Positions 42,298-50,854 of a DNA stretch of 64,000 nt are shown one piece after another. The DNA is from Exilispira sp964581895. GTDB lineage: Bacteria; Spirochaetota; JAAYUW01. The translations under genes and the position numbers were made by a program. The notes under the pieces were generated by a model. That model was not told the origin of the DNA and did not search any database. It saw only the letters and a list, made by a program, of their open reading frames with translations. The DNA lies in NCBI GenBank assembly GCA_964581895.1, contig CAZOPR010000001.1:248001-312000 (forward strand), in the 5' to 3' direction. Position 1 is the first letter of the stretch; each line of letters starts with the position of its first letter.

Positions 42298-44808
42298 TTA
42301 GAAGAATACCAAGAATGTTGTTTCAACAGCTGGAGCTTCTGTTGTAAGTTGAGTTTCAATAACAACAAGATATGCACCAGGAGGTAAGCTAGCAGTATCC
42401 TTAGCTGGGATAACAATCTGGAATACACCAGTTTTTACTAATTTTCCAGTATAGACTTTCTCACCATTTGGAAGAACCAAAGTAGCTTTAATATTTCCTT
42501 TTGTTGCAGCTGTTGCAGCATCTGAAGGATAACCAACTATTGAAACATTAACATTAATGATGGTATCTTTTGTCTTATCTGGAGAAGCAGGAGTTTCAAC
42601 TTTGTCAATTCTTGTTCTTTGTGCTACAAAGAGATTTTTCCAGTAATATGGAGTAAATGGATAAGTTGGATCTCTGAAAGCCTTCATAACCATCTGGTTG
42701 TTTTTAGAATCATAGCTTTGCATCAAAAAAGGACCATCTGAAATAAAAGCATGTTTCTTTTCTTTGATCCATTTGATAGCAAGATCATAGTCACTGATTA
42801 CCTGAGTTAATGTTTTATAGCCAGTAATTGAAGCAGGGATGTATTTTGCAGCTTTCATCTCTTCTATCTTTGCAGCAATATCAGAAGCACATGTTTCATC
42901 AAGAAGATCTGGTTCAGTTACTTCTTCACCACTTGGAGTAAAGCTATATACTCTTTTTGAAGCAGCTCCACCTTCAGCAACAAGTTTTGCTAAAGCTTCA
43001 TAGATAGGCCAAGGTGTCAAAGGTGTCCATGCAGGAATACCACTTGAAGCAACTCTGTTTTTATCCATAGGCCAGTTGAAGTCAAAGTATGTTGTAATGG
43101 TACCATCTTTGTTAATAACCCAACCTCTTACTGTGTCAAGACCAGGTTTTACAACACTTGCAAAAGCATCATCGTAGTACTTATCATTATCACCATCTTT
43201 TGTAGCCCATTCCATTGAGAAAGCAAATGAATAAAGAAGATCAGCAAGACTTTCCATCTGACCATTATGATATTTAGAGAATTTGAAGGAATATGTACCT
43301 GTCGAAAAAGCTTTTACACCTTTGCCAACAGTTTTCCATTTCTTTGCACCAGAATCATAAATTATTGCATTTTCTGGAACATCAATCTGTCCAACAATAT
43401 TACCATCTTTATCTTTAGCCACTTTTGTCATGACTTTTTTAAGATCCCAGTTAACTCTCCAAGGAGTATCTTCAGCAGAGTATGGAGATTCAAAGGAACC
43501 ACCATCTCTCATAGGTTCCATAAGAACACGGCTATAAACATCTGTAAAACCTTCGGTTCCAATAGGATCCCATGCACTCATAAAAAGAGCTCCACGAGCA
43601 GAATATTCTGTGAATCTCAATGTTTTTTGTTTGTTTTTATCTGGTTTTACATCAGCTGTTTTTACTGACCAGTGATTTAAGCCATCACCAACACCATAAG
43701 CCATTCTGCTTAAGAATCTATCTTTGTTTGCTGCATAGTATTGTAGTTGTGTGCAAACCCAGATTCTTACTGAATCTTTGATACCAAGTTCAAGGGCTCT
43801 TAAATTCATATCCCAGTATTCTTTTTCATCAATAAACTGACCATTGATTGTATTTTGTGTGATATCATCTATTTCTTTGTTTTCGTAGTTCCAGTTATTT
43901 GGATCTGCACCACCAGGCATATAACCATACCATGGTGCATACATCTGAACTAATGAAATATCCCACCATCTTCTTGTTGCACCAGCACCCCAACCTTCAG
44001 TATAAATATGCCACTGATAATCAGCAGGGTTGCTGTAATATGCTGTCATGATACATTTTCTTCTATCAAGCTCGAGTCTTTCAACTTTAATTCCAGCTTT
44101 TTCGATCTGATCAGCTATATATCTTCCTTCAAGAACTCTTCCCTGAGGGTCATCAACTCTTATTAAAAATTTGATTGAAACATCTTTTCCATCAAATTGC
44201 CAGAACTTAGGACCTTTAACAAGTCTTCCCTTATTTTCTGGAAGTTCAGCAGCTTTTTCAATAGCTGCAGTAATAGCTGCTATAGCTTTTTTTTCATCAC
44301 CTTTTGCTGTCATACCAAGTTTAGATGCTATAAGATTGTATTTGTATACTCCAGGTTGACCAGGTGTCATAGGTGTAAAACATGGATCACCATCTCCACC
44401 AAGGATTTCATCTACTATATATTTTCTGTCAATAAGCCAGTTCAAAGCATATCTGACTTCGGTGATAGCCAATGGGTTAAAAAATTCACCATCGTTGGTT
44501 TTTACAGTGTAAGGAGCTTTGTTAGGGATAGGGTTAAGCATCAAAGACCATGAACCTGATGGAATTTTGTATACATCAAGTTTTTCTCTAACATTCGCTG
44601 GGAGTGCTTTGAAAACATTACCCTGAACACCCCAGTAAAACAGATCTGTTTTACCTTCTGCTGTGTCTTTTAAGCCAATATCTTCTTGCATTCGGACATC
44701 AACAAGGATATTGTCAACTATTGGTCCTTTAACTGTTGATTGACCAAAGGCAAAGAGCACTGCAATAAGGATAACTGAAATAATAAGCAGTGGTGATACC
44801 TTTTTCAT
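42298..44808 (-). CDS. Oligopeptide ABC importer substrate-binding protein (SBP family 5) with C-terminal extension
   Basis: An exported ~836-residue binding protein (signal 'ISVILIAVLFAFGQ', cleavage near residue 22, no lipobox). The body is of the family 5 type, seen in 'EVRYALNWLIDRKYIVDEIL' and 'DPQGRVLEGRYIADQIEKAG'. It is longer than the usual 520-600 residues. The last ~95 residues ('ATLVLPNGEKVYTGKLVKTG', 'DTASLPPGAYLVVIETQLTT') look like a beta-sandwich domain, and the protein ends 'TTFLVFF'. The start is ATG at 44808; an ATG at 44820 overlaps the RBS (GGAGG). Codon use (many GCA, CCA, GGA) suggests high expression. It delivers peptides to OppBCDF. Confidence 0.92.
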   Translation of the reverse strand: MKKVSPLLIISVILIAVLFAFGQSTVKGPIVDNILVDVRMQEDIGLKDTAEGKTDLFYWGVQGNVFKALPANVREKLDVYKIPSGSWSLMLNPIPNKAPYTVKTNDGEFFNPLAITEVRYALNWLIDRKYIVDEILGGDGDPCFTPMTPGQPGVYKYNLIASKLGMTAKGDEKKAIAAITAAIEKAAELPENKGRLVKGPKFWQFDGKDVSIKFLIRVDDPQGRVLEGRYIADQIEKAGIKVERLELDRRKCIMTAYYSNPADYQWHIYTEGWGAGATRRWWDISLVQMYAPWYGYMPGGADPNNWNYENKEIDDITQNTINGQFIDEKEYWDMNLRALELGIKDSVRIWVCTQLQYYAANKDRFLSRMAYGVGDGLNHWSVKTADVKPDKNKQKTLRFTEYSARGALFMSAWDPIGTEGFTDVYSRVLMEPMRDGGSFESPYSAEDTPWRVNWDLKKVMTKVAKDKDGNIVGQIDVPENAIIYDSGAKKWKTVGKGVKAFSTGTYSFKFSKYHNGQMESLADLLYSFAFSMEWATKDGDNDKYYDDAFASVVKPGLDTVRGWVINKDGTITTYFDFNWPMDKNRVASSGIPAWTPLTPWPIYEALAKLVAEGGAASKRVYSFTPSGEEVTEPDLLDETCASDIAAKIEEMKAAKYIPASITGYKTLTQVISDYDLAIKWIKEKKHAFISDGPFLMQSYDSKNNQMVMKAFRDPTYPFTPYYWKNLFVAQRTRIDKVETPASPDKTKDTIINVNVSIVGYPSDAATAATKGNIKATLVLPNGEKVYTGKLVKTGVFQIVIPAKDTASLPPGAYLVVIETQLTTEAPAVETTFLVFF

Positions 44809-44836
44809 TAATTCCTCCATTTACATTCTTTTTAGT

Positions 44837-44896
44837 AATACTTTGTAAAAAGATATAAAAAAATTATGGTAAGACAAATATCTTTTACAAAGTATT
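44837..44896 (-). promoter_or_regulatory. Long leader hairpin upstream of the peptide-binding-protein gene
   Basis: Arms 44837-44856 and 44878-44896 are reverse complements over 19 bp (core ACTTTGTAAAAGATAT) with one bulged A, separated by ~21 bases. It lies between the promoter and the start, so the mRNA leader folds into a long stem. It ends 28 bases before the start codon and is not followed by a T tract. It may be a 5' stabiliser, a translation control element or an operator. Confidence 0.7.
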
Positions 44897-44908
44897 CCGC
44901 TTAATTTT

Positions 44909-44936
44909 TTTATAGTATGTAATTTCATTATGTCAA
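44909..44936 (-). promoter_or_regulatory. Promoter of the oligopeptide importer operon
   Basis: Minus strand TTGACA (44936-44931), 16-base spacer, TATAAA (44914-44909). Transcription would start near 44903, giving a ~95-base leader that contains the hairpin at 44837-44896. Confidence 0.6.
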
Positions 44937-45012
44937 GTTTAAAATATTAAAAAAACTGGAAAATTTTAAACTTGTATAGAAAACAATTATTTGAATTGTC
45001 AAAATCTGTTTA

Positions 45013-46146
45013 TCACATATTAAAGGATAATTCTATGATCAAAAGATCGGAAAAATTACTCATAAAACTTGACCAACAAATATGAATAGTAGAATTTTCT
45101 TGTTCAAAAATATTTTTCAAATAAGTAATTTTTAAGTTTAATGAATATGAAAATTTAAAATTTAAGGTTAGATTAAAAAAGATGTCAAAAGGATTTACTA
45201 AAAAGATACTTGAAAAATTTATTGAAAAAAATGGATCAAGACTATAGTTAAAATTTATTGAAAAAATATTGTTATTTAAAGTTAAAAGTTCGTCAAGATT
45301 TGAAATTAAATCGTATGTTGTTAAAATATTTATAAAATCTGAAAAACTAAAAACATAAGAGGTATAGTACCAGAAAATTGAAAAAGAAAAATTTGAAAAA
45401 GAATAGGAAGCTTGTATTTTGGTTTCAAAATAATTAAAAATAAGATTTGAATAGAAATGAAAACAGGAGCTTAAAAACCAGTTTAAAACAAAAGGAAACT
45501 TTATAGAAAACCCAAACCTTGATTTTTCACTTATTTGATAGTATATCCCAAATAATTCGATTTGAAATGGATCAAAAAAATTGTAAAAATTAAAAAGTAA
45601 GATGTTTTGAGAATTTTCAGTAAATCGGCTATCAATGTACCATTTTAGATTAAATATTGATGATTCTGATAAAAACATCTTAAAAGAAAGCTGCCATCTA
45701 TTTAATGATGAATTTGCTCCAAAAAAATTTTGAAAAATAAGTCTTCCATATGGAGCAAATAGATCTATAGATATTTGTTCAATATCAAAATCACTTTTTA
45801 TTCCAGCTTCAATAAATAGAAAGTCGAATGGAATTCTTAACCATAATTGATTAATATAGAAAGAGTATTTTAATTTTGTTATTTCTGAAAGTAAAAGTTC
45901 GTATTTAAAAAAATATGCACAACCATAGAATACAAAATTTTCATTATTTACCCTTAAAATTATATTTGATTTTTCCAATGCTCCAAATGAAAAAGTATTG
46001 GTTGTATTTGAATAAAATAGTATTGAACTAAATGATTGGTTAAAAGATATTGTTTGTCCAAATGATTTAAGAGGAATAAAAAGAATTAATATAAAAAGAA
46101 TAAAAACTGGTATAAATTCTTTTTTTTCAAACTTTTTGTTTGGCAT
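45013..46146 (-). CDS. Putative outer-membrane beta-barrel protein
   Basis: A 377-residue protein with a signal peptide ('IPVFILFILILFIPLKSFGQ', cleavage after about residue 31). The remainder alternates polar and hydrophobic residues in many short strands rich in Phe, Tyr, Ser and Asn ('FSFSIFWYYTSYVFSFSDF', 'LNLTLNFKFSYSLNLKIT'), with no hydrophobic helix. This pattern, with a C-terminal strand 'LLIIELSFNM', fits an outer-membrane beta barrel of 14-18 strands. It is the last gene of the LolD/FtsX/FtsX/LolA-like cluster, 218 bases downstream of the LolA-like gene across a tandem-repeat region. No sequence family is recognised. Confidence 0.65.
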   Translation of the reverse strand: MPNKKFEKKEFIPVFILFILILFIPLKSFGQTISFNQSFSSILFYSNTTNTFSFGALEKSNIILRVNNENFVFYGCAYFFKYELLLSEITKLKYSFYINQLWLRIPFDFLFIEAGIKSDFDIEQISIDLFAPYGRLIFQNFFGANSSLNRWQLSFKMFLSESSIFNLKWYIDSRFTENSQNILLFNFYNFFDPFQIELFGIYYQISEKSRFGFSIKFPFVLNWFLSSCFHFYSNLIFNYFETKIQASYSFSNFSFSIFWYYTSYVFSFSDFINILTTYDLISNLDELLTLNNNIFSINFNYSLDPFFSINFSSIFLVNPFDIFFNLTLNFKFSYSLNLKITYLKNIFEQENSTIHICWSSFMSNFSDLLIIELSFNM

Positions 46147-46364
46147 AGCTATTTTAATTTATTCATAATAGTTTATTTATTTTATTTATCATAGTTTATT
46201 TGTTGTAGCCTATTTATTGTAGTTTACTTATTATTGTTTATTTATCATTAATTTATTTATTATAGTTTATTTGTTGTAGCTTATTTATTTTAGTTTGCTT
46301 ATTATTGTTTATTTATTATAATTTATTTTTTGTAGTTTATTTAATATAGTTTTTTTATTGTAAT
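46147..46364. repeat. AT-rich tandem repeat with 14-15-base unit and 71-base higher-order period
   Basis: The whole gap is built from variants of TAGTTTATTTATTG. Two long copies, 46191-46261 and 46262-46332, match with few changes, including the shared segments ATAGTTTATTTGTTGTAGC and CTTATTATTGTTTATTTAT. The repeat supplies the stop codon and the last three codons (YNK) of the LolA-like gene on the minus strand. Confidence 0.85.
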
Positions 46365-47153
46365 TTATTTATTATAAAGGTATTGAATGGTAAAAATTTT
46401 TGGATCTATTGGTATATCGAAACTCACATCAGTTATTGAGAAAATTGTTTTGTAATTTGTCTTTATTCCATCTTGGATTGTTACTTTTACTGGGTAATAT
46501 CTTGAACCAAATTTTTTTATTTCATCTGCTGTAATTGTCTTTACAAGTCTTTTAGCAAGATCATATTGCTCAGTTTTAATAGCTACAAAATCTGAATTTA
46601 TAAGTAATTTTTGCATAAAATATGGAACATCTTTTGTTTTTGCTTGAAGAATTAGTTCATAAAAAATATCATTTTTTTCATAAATCTTATTGAATGAAAT
46701 AACAGAATAATCATCCAAAAGTCTTCTATTTCTTGTTATTTCTTCATTTGAAATGTCTGAACCCATAAATCCTTGTTTCATCATAGATTTGGATATTGTT
46801 AAAACATCATCTGCTGAAGGAAAGTAAACATAAAGATTTCCATCTTTTTTTAAATATTTGACTCCATTATCCTCAGGATTTTTAAATATAATCAAAAAAC
46901 TATCCTTTTTTGCCCAACATTCAAAAGTTTTGGTAATCTTATTGTTATTTCTAACTATCTCCAATGTTCCTATATAATGAATTGATTCAAATGTTAAATT
47001 TTCATCTAATTTTTTTAATATATCCAGCTCATCTTGGAAACTTAAAAATACAAATACTATAAATGTTATGAAAAAAGAAAGAATGAGGATTTTATTTATC
47101 TTGTAAGTTTTTTTTATTTTATTTGTTTTATTTATTTTATTAAAGTTTTTCAT
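46365..47153 (-). CDS. Outer membrane lipoprotein-sorting (LolA-like) protein
   Basis: A 262-residue exported protein. A basic N-terminus ('NFNKINKTNKIKKTYKINK') leads to a hydrophobic signal (~24-42) without lipobox. The domain that follows is of the LolA-like, outer membrane lipoprotein-sorting type: 'ENLTFESIHYIGTLEIVR', 'YLKKDGNLYVYFPSADDVLT', 'MMKQGFMGSDISNEEI' and 'RYYPVKVTIQDG'. These form an open half-barrel that carries lipid chains through the periplasm. In many bacteria it is encoded beside an ABC or RND exporter, as here. The N-terminal region encodes a Lys/Asn/Ile repeat made of the TTTATTT-type DNA repeat found around the gene. Confidence 0.83.
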   Translation of the reverse strand: MKNFNKINKTNKIKKTYKINKILILSFFITFIVFVFLSFQDELDILKKLDENLTFESIHYIGTLEIVRNNNKITKTFECWAKKDSFLIIFKNPEDNGVKYLKKDGNLYVYFPSADDVLTISKSMMKQGFMGSDISNEEITRNRRLLDDYSVISFNKIYEKNDIFYELILQAKTKDVPYFMQKLLINSDFVAIKTEQYDLAKRLVKTITADEIKKFGSRYYPVKVTIQDGIKTNYKTIFSITDVSFDIPIDPKIFTIQYLYNK

Positions 47154-47340
47154 AAAAAACCCCTCAATTAAAATTAATTTATATTTTACTTATGTTTATT
47201 AAATATCTTTGCTAAATGCTTTCATCAAGTAAGTGTTTTTTCATTAAATTTATTTAATACATTTATTAAATAGATTTACTAAATCCTAAAATAGTTTTTT
47301 TTATACTAACTCTTTTAATTTTTATTTTTATCAAAATCTA

Positions 47341-48591
47341 CTATAAATGTCTCAAAGCTTCGGTAGGTAAAAGTTTTGATGCATATCTTGAAGGGATTAT
47401 AGTTGCAATTGCAGGTATAACGCAAGAGATAAAAAGACTAATAAAAAATATACTTAAAGAAGCTGATGGTCTTATTACATAATTTATTAGCATACTATAG
47501 CCGCTTAAAAGCTTTGAGAAGTCAAAACCAACCTTGTTCATTAGAAAAGCAATAAAATAGCCAAAAATTGAACCAGGAACTCCACCTAAAATGCCAATAA
47601 TAGTTCCCTCATAAAAATTAAGTAGAAATACTTCCTTTTTAGTCATTCCTATAGCCATTAAAGTACCAAGTTCATTTATTCTTTCAAAAATATTCATCAT
47701 CATAGTATTTATTATTATGAAGGAAGCAAGAAATAGAATAAAAGCAAATACTAAGATTAAAACCTTTCTCATCATTTGCATTGTACCATATAGTTGCCCC
47801 ATACTTTCAGCAAAAGTAACAGCTTTTAAGTCAGTATCAGAAAAAGAATTGGCTAATAGATTGTTTATACTTGCAAGTACATTATCAACATGCTTGATAT
47901 CAAAAAAAATCAGCAACTGAACAAAGCTATTTTCATGAAGTTTTGCAAGTTGTTTTGCATCATTTATATCCATCAAAATGATAGATTTATTGTAAGATCC
48001 TATTCCAAAATCCACAATCCCGGAGACTTTCACTTTTATTCCATTTAAACCACTTATGAAAGTTTTCGTAACAAGCAAAAAGGAGTCATCAGGCTTAAGG
48101 TTTAAGTTTTTGGCAAGCTCTTTTCCAATTATTATTTTTTTATTTCCAATTTCTGGATCCCCTTCAATTTTTCTTCTTTTAACCTGATATTTTGCAAGTT
48201 CTTTTTCTGTTGAGATCGAATTTATGATCGCAGGAACTGAAAGTTCACCTTTACTAGCAATCCCTGCAATATTTAATCTTTCTTCATATTCAAAATCTAT
48301 TTTTTGAAAATCATTTGAAAGTTTTTTCTTCAACTTTTCTATAAAATCACTTTTATCATTATAATAAAATTCTGTTGGGAAAAATTTTTCTTGCTTAAAA
48401 AAAGATTCACTTGCTATTTTTATAGTTCCACTCTGGAAATCTATCGTTGTATCTATAAGATTTTGAAGCATCCCATCTATCCAACCCCAAGCAAGTATTA
48501 TTATTATAGCTGCAAAAAAGATGCTTAAGGCAGAAAGAAATGACCTTTTTTTATTTCTTTTTATATTCAAAGTCGCAAGTTTAAATATCAT
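47341..48591 (-). CDS. ABC transporter permease, FtsX/LolC-E type (second)
   Basis: A 416-residue membrane protein with the MacB/LolE layout: span near 15-37, a ~220-residue periplasmic core ('GNKKIIIGKELAKNLNLKPD' is typical), then three C-terminal spans with 'INELGTLMAIGMTKKEVFLL' (the coupling helix contacting the ATPase). It pairs with the permease at 48654-49913. Together with the ATPase it would extract a lipophilic or lipoprotein substrate from the inner membrane. It is 187 bases upstream of the LolA-like gene. Confidence 0.9.
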   Translation of the reverse strand: MIFKLATLNIKRNKKRSFLSALSIFFAAIIIILAWGWIDGMLQNLIDTTIDFQSGTIKIASESFFKQEKFFPTEFYYNDKSDFIEKLKKKLSNDFQKIDFEYEERLNIAGIASKGELSVPAIINSISTEKELAKYQVKRRKIEGDPEIGNKKIIIGKELAKNLNLKPDDSFLLVTKTFISGLNGIKVKVSGIVDFGIGSYNKSIILMDINDAKQLAKLHENSFVQLLIFFDIKHVDNVLASINNLLANSFSDTDLKAVTFAESMGQLYGTMQMMRKVLILVFAFILFLASFIIINTMMMNIFERINELGTLMAIGMTKKEVFLLNFYEGTIIGILGGVPGSIFGYFIAFLMNKVGFDFSKLLSGYSMLINYVIRPSASLSIFFISLFISCVIPAIATIIPSRYASKLLPTEALRHL

Positions 48592-48653
48592 AAATGCCTC
48601 TTTTTAGTTAGTTTTTATTAATTAAAATTCAACTTAATTAATTTAAATTCGGC

Positions 48654-49913
48654 TTAAATTGTTCTCAAGGCTTTTGTAACTTCAAGTTTTGCAGCCTTTT
48701 TAGCACTTGAATATGTAGAAATATATGAAACTAAAACACCTAAAATAAATGCACTTATATATCCCTTTATAGGAAATGAAGAGTATAAAACAAGAGGAAG
48801 ACCAAATTCAGCTATTAAATTTATATCTACCATTGCCGCTACATTTAGTCCAACTTTTGCGAGATAATAGTTTAAAGGAATGGCAAGGATGATTCCAAAA
48901 ATAGAACCAAATAAGCCAAGGGCAAGTCCCTCATAAGAAAAGATTTTTCTTATCTCTTTTTCACTCATACCAAGTGCTTTTAATGTTCCGATTTCTTTTG
49001 TTTTCTCATGAACAGACATAATCATCGTGTTTATTATACCTATAGAGGCTATTATCAATATAAAAACTATAAAAACACCAGAAAATTTCCCTTTTGTCTT
49101 TGAGATTTCTATTATCTCTTTTCCTTCTTCCATCCAGTTACTGATGGTTGCATCTTGCAAAGATTTTTGCAAATCCATTGTATATTTTTTGACTTTTTTT
49201 AAGTCTTTTGTTTTTACCAATATATTTGTAGAAGAATCAATATTTAATGAACTTTTTGCAACACTATATGGTATTATTATGCAGGATGTATTTAAGAAAG
49301 AATCCGAAGTTATAAAAATCGAAAAAACTTTTAAATTAAGTGAATTATACATCCCATCTTTAGTCTTAAAAGAAACTATAAAATTATCATTTTCTTTTAT
49401 ATTAAGCTCATTTGCAAGTGTTTTACCAATGCAAGCCGGGATGGTATCATAAAAAGTGTCGAAATCTTTCGCAAATTCTATTTTAATATCATTGTTAAGG
49501 TAATCCATTACTTTTAATGTTTTTTCATCCTCTTCTGGATTTATTCCTATTATTCTGACAGGCGACATCCCAAAAGATTTTTCTAACATAGCGGTAAATG
49601 TAATTCTTTTAGAAAATGCAACAATGTAATCTTTAGAATTTAAAATTTTTATTATTTCATCCTCATTTTTTAGGTTTAATATTGAAAATTGTTCCTCTTT
49701 ATTGTAACCTTCAGGATAGATTTGAATATCAGAACTTTGCATCTGGATAATACTTTCAACAGTTTGATTTGTCATCCCATCAAGCATCCCTTCAACTATG
49801 ATATAGGTAAAAATACCAAAACCAAGAATTAAAAAAGTTAATATAGTCCTTGTTTTATATAAAAGTAGATTCTTTATAGACAAATTAAAAAGAAAGCTAT
49901 TATCCTTTTTCAT
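48654..49913 (-). CDS. ABC transporter permease, FtsX/LolC-E type (first)
   Basis: A 419-residue protein with the same layout as its neighbour: first span ~15-35 ('RTILTFLILGFGIFTYIIVE'), periplasmic core, then 'VHEKTKEIGTLKALGMSEKE', the coupling helix, and three spans. The 'GTLKALGMSEKEIRKIFSYE' segment is the FtsX-family signature. The periplasmic part has 'PACIGKTLANELNIKENDNF', comparable to LolC/E. The two permeases share layout but differ enough to be old duplicates forming a heterodimer. It is 62 bases from the next permease gene and 183 from the ATPase gene. Confidence 0.9.
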   Translation of the reverse strand: MKKDNSFLFNLSIKNLLLYKTRTILTFLILGFGIFTYIIVEGMLDGMTNQTVESIIQMQSSDIQIYPEGYNKEEQFSILNLKNEDEIIKILNSKDYIVAFSKRITFTAMLEKSFGMSPVRIIGINPEEDEKTLKVMDYLNNDIKIEFAKDFDTFYDTIPACIGKTLANELNIKENDNFIVSFKTKDGMYNSLNLKVFSIFITSDSFLNTSCIIIPYSVAKSSLNIDSSTNILVKTKDLKKVKKYTMDLQKSLQDATISNWMEEGKEIIEISKTKGKFSGVFIVFILIIASIGIINTMIMSVHEKTKEIGTLKALGMSEKEIRKIFSYEGLALGLFGSIFGIILAIPLNYYLAKVGLNVAAMVDINLIAEFGLPLVLYSSFPIKGYISAFILGVLVSYISTYSSAKKAAKLEVTKALRTI

Positions 49914-50096
49914 AACTATTATTTTCCTTTTAGTTATTATTTTTAAGTTTTTATCTTTTCTATTTTATCTTTTAGACTTAATATTTTTGAATATTCTTTT
50001 CTTATTCTCTTTATTTGTCATATTTTGTTTTTATATCTAATTTTCTTTTCAGTTCTTGAACCTATTTTTATCTTCCAAATTTACATATAAAAAAAT

Positions 50097-50768
50097 CTAT
50101 CCGACAATTTTCCCATCTTCCAGAATTACAAGTTGATTTGCCGCATTCATTATTTTACTATCATGGGTAGAAAAGATAAATGTAATTCCAAGTTTTTGAT
50201 TTAGGTTTTTCATAAGTTCAATAATTTTTGTTCCAGTAGCATGATCAAGGTTAGCCGTAGGCTCATCGGCAAATATTACATATGGATTTTTTATAAGGGC
50301 TCTTGCAATTGCGACTCTTTGCTGTTGTCCACCAGAAAGTTCAGAAGGGAGCCTATTGAATGTCTCTTCAATACCAACTTCTTTTAGTATAATCATAATC
50401 CTTTCTTTTCTTTCTTTCTTATCTATACCTAAAAGTGCAAGTGGTATTTCCACATTTTCATAAACAGTAAGAACAGGTATAAGGTTGAATGTTTGAAAGA
50501 TAAAACCGAACTTTTCCCTTCTAAAAATAGTTGTTTCAATATTAGAAAGAGTTGAAATATCTTTATTTTCAAAAAAGTATCTACCGCTATCTTGTTTATC
50601 AAGACAACCTAAAATATTAAGAAGTGTTGTTTTCCCAGAACCAGAAGGTCCAACGATTCCAGTAAAACTTCCTTTACCTATTTTCAGTGAAATATCGTAA
50701 AGAGCTTGAACATTGACCTTTCCTAATTTGTATGTTTTGGAAATCTTTTCAAGTTCGATTAAATTCAT
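50097..50768 (-). CDS. ABC transporter ATPase, LolD/MacB type
   Basis: A ~223-residue ATPase of the LolD/FtsE/MacB group: 'GPSGSGKTTLLNILGCLDKQ', 'FGFIFQTFNLIPVLTVYENV', 'LSGGQQQRVAIARALIKNP', 'VIFADEPTANLDHATG', 'FIFSTHDSKI'. These motifs are specific to mechanotransmission exporters and not importers. It serves the two FtsX-type permeases downstream. The ATG at 50768 has AGGAG before it; a TTG at 50789 overlaps the site. It may share a transcript with the CDF gene 87 bases upstream. Confidence 0.93.
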   Translation of the reverse strand: MNLIELEKISKTYKLGKVNVQALYDISLKIGKGSFTGIVGPSGSGKTTLLNILGCLDKQDSGRYFFENKDISTLSNIETTIFRREKFGFIFQTFNLIPVLTVYENVEIPLALLGIDKKERKERIMIILKEVGIEETFNRLPSELSGGQQQRVAIARALIKNPYVIFADEPTANLDHATGTKIIELMKNLNQKLGITFIFSTHDSKIMNAANQLVILEDGKIVG

Positions 50769-50854
50769 AGCAACTCCTAATAATTTCAATAAATAAAGTT
50801 AAAAAGAAAAAGTTAATAATTATTATAAATTTAAAAATTTCTTATTTATATAAA

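Noticed and set aside
42241..42300. Terminator as the end of the whole opp operon
   Set aside because: On the minus strand it lies after the first gene, with permeases and ATPases downstream, so it must be internal or attenuating.
43267..43668. 133-codon plus-strand open frame
   Set aside because: It lies opposite the peptide-binding-protein gene; its translation has no recognisable motif and is a shadow of that gene's codon bias.
46147..46364. Possible CRISPR array
   Set aside because: Units are 14-15 bases, degenerate and contiguous, with no unique spacers of 25-40 bases and no cas genes nearby.
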